The notes beneath the pieces are model-generated. The model was not told the DNA's origin and made no database searches. It worked only from the letters and a program-made list of their open reading frames with translations. A stretch of 6,370 bases of DNA from Spirochaetaceae bacterium (GTDB lineage Bacteria > Spirochaetota > Spirochaetia > Treponematales > Breznakiellaceae): positions 1-6,370 of the forward strand of contig JAIRMP010000219.1 of assembly GCA_031258615.1 (NCBI GenBank), in the 5' to 3' direction. Made by a program: the position numbers and the translations under genes. Shown piece by piece: positions 1 through 5,072 of this stretch. Positions within the stretch are counted from its first letter, which is position 1. The number at the start of each line of letters is the position of its first letter.

Positions 1-24
1 AGCATTTTTCCCTAAAATTCACTT

Positions 25-274
25 TCCCCCGAACATCGGGGGAACTCCCCCACACATCGGGGGAACTCCCCCGAACACCGGGGGAACTCCCCCGAACACC
101 GGGGGAACTCCCCCGAACATCGGGGGAACTCCCCCAAACACCGGGGGAACTCCCCCGCACACCGGGGGAACTCCCCCGAACACCGGGGGAACTCCCCCGA
201 ACACCGGGGGAACTCCCCCGAACACCGGGGGAACTCCCCCAAAGACCGGGGGAACTCCCCCAAAGACCGGGGGA
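25..274. repeat. Tandem array of 21-bp units with a palindromic core
   Basis: Eleven complete copies of GGGGGAACTCCCCC begin at 38 and recur exactly every 21 bases up to 248, with a half copy at each end (CCCCC at 26-30, GGGGGA at 269-274). The cores are separated by 7-base linkers: GAACACC is commonest, with GAACATC, ACACATC, AAACACC, GCACACC and AAAGACC as variants. Cores are invariant while linkers vary. Each core has arms GGGGGA/TCCCCC and can form a 5-bp all-GC hairpin with an AACT loop on either strand. Because 21 is a multiple of three, frames stay open across it (for example GEFPRCS repeats on the minus strand), but this is a by-product of the period. The linkers are far too short for CRISPR spacers. 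Function unknown; it could be a minisatellite, a multi-site protein-binding array or a structured leader. Confidence 0.95.
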
Positions 275-292
275 TATTCTATCCGCTTTTCC

Positions 293-443
293 CGCAAACT
301 CCACCCTCCTTGTAAAGCCACTCGCTGGTCGAATCGCGTAACCAGCTTGCTTTCACGCTCAGCGAATGGCAAGGACAATGCCTCAGCCATTGGCGTACGT
401 TTGGTGCAGGCGTGCAAGCCTACGGCTTGCATAGGAGTTTGCG
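293..443. repeat. 151-bp element with terminal inverted repeats and internal hairpins (copy A)
   Basis: The segment is bounded by CGCAAACTCC (293-302) and its exact reverse complement GGAGTTTGCG (434-443). Inside lie three further perfect inverted repeats: GCTGGT/ACCAGC (324-329 with 341-346), AATGGC/GCCATT (365-370 with 386-391) and TGCAAGCC/GGCTTGCA (413-420 with 424-431, 3-base loop). Bases 292-411 recur at 466-585. The outer stem plus three hairpins could fold as a branched RNA or single-stranded DNA, and the layout resembles a small non-autonomous (MITE-like) or REP-like intergenic element. No target-site duplication is evident, and no transposase is present. The element boundaries are inferred from the inverted repeats, and the folding was judged by eye. 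Confidence 0.6.
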
Positions 444-458
444 CCGCCGCAAGGCGGC
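443..458. other. GC-rich hairpin with GCAA tetraloop between the two repeat copies
   Basis: GCCGCC (443-448), GCAA (449-452) and GGCGGC (453-458) form a perfect 6-bp stem closed by a GNRA-class tetraloop, which is very stable in RNA. It begins at the last base of the right terminal repeat of copy A and precedes copy B. No T-run follows, so it is not a standard intrinsic terminator. Its role is unknown. Confidence 0.6.
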
Positions 459-465
459 TGGCTTA

Positions 466-585
466 CCGCAAACTCCACCCTCCTTGTAGAGCCACTCGCT
501 GGCCGAATCGCGTAACCCGCTTTCTTTCACGCTCAGCGAATGGCAAGGACGACTCCTCAGCCATTGGCGTACGTTTGGTGCAGGC
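466..585. repeat. Second copy (copy B) of the 120-bp repeat, lacking the right end
   Basis: This stretch aligns without gaps to 292-411, offset by 174 bases, with seven mismatches (about 94% identity). It keeps the left terminal sequence CGCAAACTCC and the AATGGC/GCCATT stem, and three of the mismatches fall in the loop of that stem. The GCTGGT/ACCAGC stem of copy A is disrupted here (GCTGGC/ACCCGC). After base 585 the similarity stops, and the TGCAAGCC hairpin and right terminal repeat are absent, so the copy looks truncated. Read on the minus strand, both copies encode a similar short peptide, but five of the six changed codons alter the amino acid, which argues against protein-level conservation. 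Confidence 0.85.
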
Positions 586-597
586 TGGCCTGCCTGC

Positions 598-626
598 TTG
601 ACGGGGGAGGGGGGAGCGGGTAGGAT
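598..626 (+). promoter_or_regulatory. Possible sigma70-type promoter overlapping the glgP ribosome-binding site
   Basis: TTGACG (598-603) and TAGGAT (621-626) are 17 bases apart, five and four matches to the -35 and -10 consensus. The spacer is unusually G-rich. Transcription would start at about 633, on the glgP ATG itself, giving a leaderless message. The same bases supply the AGGA (622-625) Shine-Dalgarno, 7 bases before the ATG. Either the promoter is real and the Shine-Dalgarno is used only by longer transcripts from upstream, or the promoter match is chance. Confidence 0.3.
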
Positions 627-632
627 GATTTC

Positions 633-3173
633 ATGAATATATCGACATATACGGTAAAACCGAAACTGCCGGCTTCGCTGAAGCCGCTGGAAGAGATTGC
701 GCGCAACCTTTGGCTTTCGTGGAACTATGACGCGGTGCAGCTTTTTATCAGGCTGGGCGATCATGAGGTATGGAGTGAGACGCGGCAGAGCCCGATAAAG
801 ACGCTGGGAAAGGTGAGCCAGGCCAGACTCAATGAGTTTGCCAAGGACGATTCGTTTCTCGCGGCGCTGAAAGACGTTTACGATCAATTTTTGAAGTATA
901 AGAAGCGCGAAACCTGGTACAAAGGACAGCGGCGTGATGTAGTAGCCTATTTTTCGATGGAGTACGGGATGGATGTCTCGCTGCCGATATATTCCGGCGG
1001 TTTGGGCATACTTTCCGGCGACCACATGAAGACCTCCTCCGACCTTGGCCTCCCCCTTGTAGGGGTGGGGCTTTTGTACAGGCAGGGATACTTTCAGCAG
1101 TACCTCAACGCGGACGGCTTTCAGCAGGAAAGCTACCCGGAAAACGACTGGTACAATATGCCGGTGGAGCGAAAACTTGGGAAAGACGGCAAACCGCTGA
1201 CCATAGCCGTTGAGTTGGCCGGACGGCAGGCCTCTGCCCAGATATGGGAAGTGCGCGTTGGGCGCAACTTTCTGTACCTGCTCGATACCAACATTGAGGA
1301 GAATCCGCCCGATTTCAGGATGATCACGTCCGCGCTGTACGGCGGAAACAAGGAAACCCGTATACAGCAGGAGATACTGCTTGGGATAGGCGGCTACAGG
1401 GCGCTTCGCGCTATGGGGATAAACCCGGCGGTAACGCACATGAACGAGGGGCACGCCGCCTTCCTCAGCCTTGAGCGGCTTCGCGAGCTGATAAGCGGGC
1501 GGGGGCTGTCTTTCAACGAGGCGAAAGAGGCGATCTGGCCCACAAACATATTTACGACCCATACGCCCGTACCGGCGGGCAACGAACGCTTTGACATAGC
1601 GCTGCTGGAAAAGTATATGCGCCCCTGGGCCGGCATACTGGGAGTATCATGGGAAACGTTCCTCGGCTTTGGACGGGAAAATCCTGACAATCAAAGCGAA
1701 ACCTTCTGCATGACGATACTGGCGCTCAAATTTTCCGCTTACGCCAACGGCGTTGCCGCGCTGCACGGCGTTGTTTCACGGGATATGTGGAAGAGCCTGT
1801 GGCCCGGTCTGCCGATAAACGAAGTGCCTATAAGCCACGTTACAAACGGCGTACACCCCAAGACATGGGTTTACAGCGGCATGAGCACACTGCTTGACCG
1901 TTATTTGGGGGCCAATTTTGAGGAAAAGCCGTCCGACCTGTCCGTCTGGAACCGTATGAGCCGGATTTCTGACGAGGAACTCTGGCGTACGCACGAGCGG
2001 AGGCGGGAACAACTGGTACGCTTTGTCCGCGACAGGCTGGAGGAACGCTACCGGCGCTCCGGCGCGAACGAAAGGCAGATTCGCAAGGCGGAAGACGCCC
2101 TCTCGCCCTACGCGCTGACGCTCTGCTTCGCCCGCCGCTTTGCCACATATAAGCGCGGCAGCCTGTTGCTCCGCGACCCGGAACGGCTGTTAAAGCTGCT
2201 CCGCGACCCTGAACGCCCCATCCAGCTCATATTCGCCGGAAAGGCGCATCCGCACGACATACCGGGCAAGGAACTGATAAAGAGCATAGTTCACTTTGCG
2301 GAAAAGTATGACGTTACAAGCCGCATAGTGTTCGTGGAGAACTACGACATGACGGTAGCCCGCTACCTTACATCCGGCAGCGACGTTTGGCTCAACACAC
2401 CGCGCCGTCCGATGGAAGCGAGCGGCACTAGCGGAATGAAGGCAGCCATGAACGGCGTGATAAACTGCTCTATCCTGGACGGCTGGTGGGACGAGGCCTA
2501 CAACTCTAACGTGGGCTGGGCGATAGGAAACGGCGAATACTACGCGGACGAGAACCTTCAGGACGACATAGAGAGCAAGGCGCTGTACGACCTGTTGGAG
2601 CGGGACATCATACCGTTATTCTACCAGCGGGGACGGGACAACCTGCCCCGTGAGTGGATAAAGATGATGAAGGTATCCATGCAGGAGATAGGGCAGTCCA
2701 TGTCCAGCCACCGTATGCTGATGGATTATTCCAACAATTTCTACTTCCCCGCGCTCAAGAACTATCAGCGGATCATCAAGACCGATTATTCCGAATCGAA
2801 GGCGCTTGCCGCCTACTTTGCGAAACTCGGTGATTCGTGGGGGAATATCAAGATAGGCGATATTACCTCCAACGCGAAACCCGTCATGCAGCGCGGAGAT
2901 TTCATTACGGTGAAGACCTACATAGAGCTGGGCGAGCTTAGCCCGGACGAGGTGCAGGTGGAACTCTACTTCGGGGCGGTATCGAGCCGGAACAACATTG
3001 ATGACGCGCGCCGCTGCGAGATGAAGAGCGCCGGCAAGGAAGGGAACGGTTACCGCTATCAGGTACGAATCGAGTGCACGGATACCGGTATGCAGGGCCA
3101 CACCGTGCGCATCCTGCCCAAGCACCCCGCTCTGATACACCCCTACCGCTCAGGCTTCATAAAATGGGCGTAG
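633..3173 (+). CDS. glgP: Alpha-glucan (glycogen/maltodextrin) phosphorylase, GT35, DUF3417-containing type
   Basis: This cytoplasmic enzyme would cleave terminal alpha-1,4-glucosyl units of glycogen or maltodextrin with phosphate, releasing glucose-1-phosphate. The 846-residue product has the layout of the long bacterial type: an N-terminal DUF3417-like region (about 10-95, with ARNLWLSWNYDAV), then YSGGLGILSGDH (about 120-131), MNEGHAAF (270-277), THTPVPAG (309-316), TNGVHPKTW (about 404-412), RRFATYKRG (501-509) and EASGTSGMKAAMNG. In the last motif the expected pyridoxal-phosphate lysine is K603. A beta-rich C-terminal extension from about 740 to the end (VELYFGAV and following) is usual in this subgroup. 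The start is ATG 633 with AGGA 7 bases upstream. No truncation or missing key residue is seen. yhhQ starts 9 bases after the stop, suggesting one transcript. Substrate choice between glycogen and maltodextrin cannot be told here. Confidence 0.97.
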   Translation: MNISTYTVKPKLPASLKPLEEIARNLWLSWNYDAVQLFIRLGDHEVWSETRQSPIKTLGKVSQARLNEFAKDDSFLAALKDVYDQFLKYKKRETWYKGQRRDVVAYFSMEYGMDVSLPIYSGGLGILSGDHMKTSSDLGLPLVGVGLLYRQGYFQQYLNADGFQQESYPENDWYNMPVERKLGKDGKPLTIAVELAGRQASAQIWEVRVGRNFLYLLDTNIEENPPDFRMITSALYGGNKETRIQQEILLGIGGYRALRAMGINPAVTHMNEGHAAFLSLERLRELISGRGLSFNEAKEAIWPTNIFTTHTPVPAGNERFDIALLEKYMRPWAGILGVSWETFLGFGRENPDNQSETFCMTILALKFSAYANGVAALHGVVSRDMWKSLWPGLPINEVPISHVTNGVHPKTWVYSGMSTLLDRYLGANFEEKPSDLSVWNRMSRISDEELWRTHERRREQLVRFVRDRLEERYRRSGANERQIRKAEDALSPYALTLCFARRFATYKRGSLLLRDPERLLKLLRDPERPIQLIFAGKAHPHDIPGKELIKSIVHFAEKYDVTSRIVFVENYDMTVARYLTSGSDVWLNTPRRPMEASGTSGMKAAMNGVINCSILDGWWDEAYNSNVGWAIGNGEYYADENLQDDIESKALYDLLERDIIPLFYQRGRDNLPREWIKMMKVSMQEIGQSMSSHRMLMDYSNNFYFPALKNYQRIIKTDYSESKALAAYFAKLGDSWGNIKIGDITSNAKPVMQRGDFITVKTYIELGELSPDEVQVELYFGAVSSRNNIDDARRCEMKSAGKEGNGYRYQVRIECTDTGMQGHTVRILPKHPALIHPYRSGFIKWA

Positions 3174-3178
3174 AAGGA
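3172..3178 (+). promoter_or_regulatory. Ribosome-binding site of yhhQ
   Basis: AGAAGGA overlaps the last two bases of the glgP stop codon and lies 4 bases before GTG 3183. It supports GTG as the yhhQ start and suggests that ribosomes finishing glgP could reload directly. Confidence 0.7.
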
Positions 3179-3182
3179 CATT

Positions 3183-3902
3183 GTGGGCGCTGAACAAAAC
3201 CGTAATTTCCGGTATCTCGATCTGATAATGGCTTTTTTCGTGATGACGCTCATTCTGAGTAATGTGGCGTCATCGGCGAAGATAGTCGATCTGGGTTTTT
3301 CAATTTTTGGCCTGCCGCTTGCCTTTGACGGCGGCACGCTGCTCTTTCCGCTATCCTACGTGTTCGGGGATATACTGACAGAGGTGTACGGCTTCAAAGC
3401 CTCGCGGCGGGTAATCTGGACAGGTTTTTGCGCACTGGCTGTAAGCTCAGGCGTATTTCTGCTATTGCGATCCCTGCCCGCCGACGCCGCGTGGGAAGCG
3501 AGCGCGGGCACAGCCGCCTACGACGCGATACTTGGCGGCATGAGCACAGGCGGCATAGCTCTCGCGAGCCTTGCCGGTTATTTTGCCGGCGAATTCTCAA
3601 ACTCCGTTTTGCTTTCCAGGCTAAAGGTAGTAATGAAGGGCAGGCTTCTCTTTGTCCGCACGATAGGCAGCACCCTGCTCGGCGAGGCGCTGGACAGCGT
3701 GATCTTTGTTTTTATCGCAAGCCTTGCCGGCGTGTTCGGCTGGGAACTTTTCCTTACGCTTGTCGTAACAAACTACCTTCTAAAATGCCTCGTCGAGGTA
3801 CTGATGACGCCCTTAACCTACCTTGCCGTCCGAAAGCTGAAAAGGGCTGAGCGCGCCGACGTTTACGACTCAGGCGTTACCTATAATCCGTTTGCCGCCT
3901 GA
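3183..3902 (+). CDS. yhhQ: Queuosine precursor transporter, YhhQ/DUF165 (VUT) family
   Basis: This is an integral inner-membrane protein of 239 residues, a normal length for the family. E. coli YhhQ is known to import preQ0 and preQ1, precursors of the tRNA wobble base queuosine; the exact substrate here is inferred. About six hydrophobic segments are visible (roughly 12-30, 50-70, 77-97, 117-137, 160-184, 188-215). The family signature appears as GGTLLFPLSYVFGDILTEVYG (50-70, with D63 and E67), followed by the basic turn FKASRR. A second conserved block is RTIGSTLLGEALDSVIF (159-175). The tail YDSGVTYNPF also resembles family members. The start is GTG with a good Shine-Dalgarno. No queuosine biosynthesis gene is in view, so the placement behind glgP does not support the function; the assignment rests on sequence motifs. 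No intrinsic terminator is visible after the stop. Confidence 0.93.
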   Translation: MGAEQNRNFRYLDLIMAFFVMTLILSNVASSAKIVDLGFSIFGLPLAFDGGTLLFPLSYVFGDILTEVYGFKASRRVIWTGFCALAVSSGVFLLLRSLPADAAWEASAGTAAYDAILGGMSTGGIALASLAGYFAGEFSNSVLLSRLKVVMKGRLLFVRTIGSTLLGEALDSVIFVFIASLAGVFGWELFLTLVVTNYLLKCLVEVLMTPLTYLAVRKLKRAERADVYDSGVTYNPFAA

Positions 3903-3906
3903 AATA

Positions 3907-3936
3907 TTGACAAAAATGAATCACTACACTTATTAT
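3907..3936 (+). promoter_or_regulatory. Strong sigma70-type promoter of the toxin-antitoxin cassette
   Basis: A perfect -35 TTGACA (3907-3912) is followed after 18 bases by TATTAT (3931-3936), five matches to the -10 consensus. It starts only 5 bases after the yhhQ stop. Transcription would begin near 3943, leaving a leader of about 12 bases before the antitoxin ATG at 3955, with a weak AGAG Shine-Dalgarno. ACAC (3926-3929) and GTGT (3937-3940) form a small inverted repeat straddling the -10. As type II antitoxins usually repress their own promoters, this could be part of an operator (inference). Confidence 0.7.
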
Positions 3937-3954
3937 GTGTGTAAAGAGATTTAA

Positions 3955-4179
3955 ATGACGAATATAACGTTGGCAATGGATGAACAAACGCTTGCCCTTG
4001 GGCGGGAATACGCGAAGCGGCAGAATATTTCCTTTAATGCCTTGGTAAGAGGCCTGGTAGAAAAAACGGTAAAATCATCATTGGATGATTGGTTGGAGTA
4101 TACCTTTCAACTAATGGATAAAGCTAACGTATCCTCAGACGGGAAAAAATGGAAGCGGAAAGAACTGTATCGTGGCTAA
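3955..4179 (+). CDS. vapB: VapB-like antitoxin, ribbon-helix-helix, DUF6364-like
   Basis: This 74-residue protein sits directly before a PIN-domain toxin gene, which it overlaps by 8 bases. Residues 1-40 (MTNITLAMDEQTLALGREYA, then NISFNALVRGLVEK) fit a ribbon-helix-helix DNA-binding domain, with the N-terminal beta strand and a helix pair. The C-terminal KKWKRKELYRG (64-74) resembles the W-x-R-x-E-L-Y tail of such antitoxins, which is generally thought to wrap round the toxin active site. It would neutralise the toxin and repress its own promoter (family knowledge). The start is ATG with a weak Shine-Dalgarno just upstream. The gene is clearly more AT-rich than glgP, yhhQ and accC, which suggests acquisition with its partner. 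The exact subfamily name is from memory. Confidence 0.85.
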   Translation: MTNITLAMDEQTLALGREYAKRQNISFNALVRGLVEKTVKSSLDDWLEYTFQLMDKANVSSDGKKWKRKELYRG

Positions 4180-4369
4180 AATGTTTATAGATACAAATAT
4201 TTTAGTTTATACATTGGATAAATACGACATAAACAAACATAACAGGGCAAGAGCATTACTAAAAAATATTAAGGACAATGAAACGCCCGTCGTGTCTACT
4301 CAAGTTTTGCGGGAATTTCATAATATAAGCACGAAAAAAGTATGGATAAATTATTGGCAAAAACCATAA
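4172..4369 (+). pseudogene. vapC: VapC-like PIN-domain toxin, N-terminal half (frameshifted)
   Basis: This frame encodes 65 residues beginning (GTG)AKMFIDTNILVY, the classic PIN-domain opening with first catalytic acid D7. VLREFHN follows, with E48 as the second expected acid. Family-like sequence ends at KK56; the remaining VWINYWQKP is out of frame and stops at 4369. The missing C-terminal half lies in the -1 frame (4342-4590). Inserting one A in the A6 run 4334-4339 would restore a single product of about 139 residues, a normal VapC length, reading through KKSMDKLL. GTG 4172 overlaps the antitoxin and has GGAAAG about 10 bases upstream; ATG 4181 is an alternative start. Intact VapC toxins are Mg-dependent RNases that often cut tRNA or rRNA. 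This half alone should be inactive. Confidence 0.8.
4334..4339 (+). other. A6 run at the vapC frame break
   Basis: The zero frame reads ACG AAA AAA GTA. The downstream PIN sequence resumes in the -1 frame as AGT ATG GAT AAA. A homopolymer of six A with a lost base explains the break most simply. A sequencing error or RNA-polymerase or ribosomal slippage are alternatives. The A AAA AAG heptamer is present but not in the zero-frame register required for classical tandem -1 slippage. Confidence 0.75.
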
Positions 4370-4590
4370 TGCATAATTTTACCAATATGGAAACGGTACA
4401 AGTAAATATAGATATAATTGAACAGGGAATAGATATAAGTATTTTATCAAAAATATCATTTTGGGACGGACTCATAATAGCATCCGCGGAATATGTAAAA
4501 TGTTCGGTAATAATATCCGAGGACCTAAATGACGGGCAAACAATACGAGGAATGAAAATAATGAACCCATTTAGCAGGGAGAACTTGTGA
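4342..4590 (+). pseudogene. vapC: VapC-like PIN-domain toxin, C-terminal half
   Basis: This 82-residue frame continues the PIN domain: an alpha-helical stretch, then ISFWDGLIIASA with the third acid (D42 of this piece), and VIISEDLNDGQTIRGMKIMNPF with E60/D61, the typical VapC ending. All the acidic positions expected of a PIN nuclease are therefore present over the two halves, and no second lesion is visible. It begins with an ATG just after the frame break. That ATG could be reached by reinitiation, but only an A-rich stretch precedes it, with no convincing Shine-Dalgarno. The last four bases (GTGA) overlap the start of accB. The residues SRENL after the usual NPF ending are encoded by the stretch containing the accB ribosome-binding site. 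Confidence 0.78.
4576..4581 (+). promoter_or_regulatory. Ribosome-binding site of accB inside the vapC end
   Basis: AGGGAG lies 5 bases before GTG 4587 and decides that start. It is embedded in the last codons of the toxin frame, so translation of vapC could open or block accB initiation. Confidence 0.75.
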
Positions 4591-5072
4591 ACGAAAAAAT
4601 AATTTTCGATTTGATAGATAAATTTAACGCGGGTTCCATGACGGAACTTGATTTTACAGACGGCGCGGTACGCCTTACCCTCCGCGGAAACGCTGGCGGG
4701 GCGGAGGCCGGCGGGGTGGAGGCCGCGGTATCCGCCCCTGAGCGGAAGCCTGACGCGCCGGGAGCGCCCTCCGTTCACCTTACGATGCCTGTGGAGAAGG
4801 CGGCGGCGGATTCAACCGGGAGCGAGTGTATTACCAGCCCCATAGTCGGGGTGTTCTACGCATCTTCCGAGCCGGACGCGCCTCCGTTTGTAAGGGCCGG
4901 CACAACCGTGAAGGCGGGGCAGATACTCTGCGTGCTCGAGGCGATGAAGATGATGAACAGGCTGGAGGCGGAATTCGACTGTGAGATACTGGCGGTAAAG
5001 GCGTCTAACGGCGATATGGTTGAATACGGGCAGGCGCTGTTCGAGGTGAAGAGACTCCAGGGCGCGTGTTGA
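4587..5072 (+). CDS. accB: Biotin carboxyl carrier protein of acetyl-CoA carboxylase
   Basis: The 161-residue protein carries the biotin that AccC carboxylates and from which the carboxyltransferase makes malonyl-CoA for fatty-acid synthesis. Residues 1-34 (KIIFDLIDKFNAGSMTELDF and on) match the N-terminal AccB segment. A flexible Ala/Gly/Pro-rich linker spans about 36-78. The biotinyl domain covers about 81-156, opening with ITSPIVGVFYASSEPDAPPF, which includes the extra thumb loop typical of bacterial AccB. EAMKMMN contains the lysine to be biotinylated, K121. GTG 4587 is chosen for its Shine-Dalgarno and full N-terminus. The start overlaps the vapC stop by four bases, and accC begins at the stop of accB. 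The first 50 or so bases are AT-rich like the toxin region, and the remainder is GC-rich. No separate promoter is obvious between 4370 and 4586. Confidence 0.95.
   Translation: MNEKIIFDLIDKFNAGSMTELDFTDGAVRLTLRGNAGGAEAGGVEAAVSAPERKPDAPGAPSVHLTMPVEKAAADSTGSECITSPIVGVFYASSEPDAPPFVRAGTTVKAGQILCVLEAMKMMNRLEAEFDCEILAVKASNGDMVEYGQALFEVKRLQGAC

Noticed and set aside
25..274. CRISPR array
   Set aside because: The intervals are only 7 bases and nearly alike; there are no spacer-sized unique sequences and no cas genes.
19..432. Minus-strand frame encoding a short peptide followed by GGVPPVF repeats
   Set aside because: It runs through the tandem array, where any frame stays open because the period is 21. 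The peptide part recurs in copy B, but five of the six changed codons alter the amino acid, and copy B stops at once, so protein-level selection is not supported.
580..597. GCAGGC/GCCTGC inverted repeat as a terminator before glgP
   Set aside because: No T-run follows; the next bases are TTGACGGGGG.
420..1562. Long minus-strand frame of 380 codons
   Set aside because: It lies antisense to glgP, has no recognisable domain and is explained by GC-rich codon structure of the real gene on the + strand.
2167..2215. Internal 30-base duplication in glgP (LLRDPER twice)
   Set aside because: As I recall the family, this type of phosphorylase normally has two DPER-like segments here, so it is probably a family feature rather than a recent duplication.
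4334..4340. Programmed -1 slippery heptamer A AAA AAG
   Set aside because: The heptamer is present but the zero frame is AAA AAA G, not A AAA AAG, and no downstream stimulatory stem was evident, so a classical programmed site is not supported; simple slippage remains possible.
4413..4418. Perfect TATAAT as an internal promoter for accB
   Set aside because: No acceptable -35 hexamer lies 16-18 bases upstream and there is no extended -10 TG; AT-rich coding sequence readily yields such matches.
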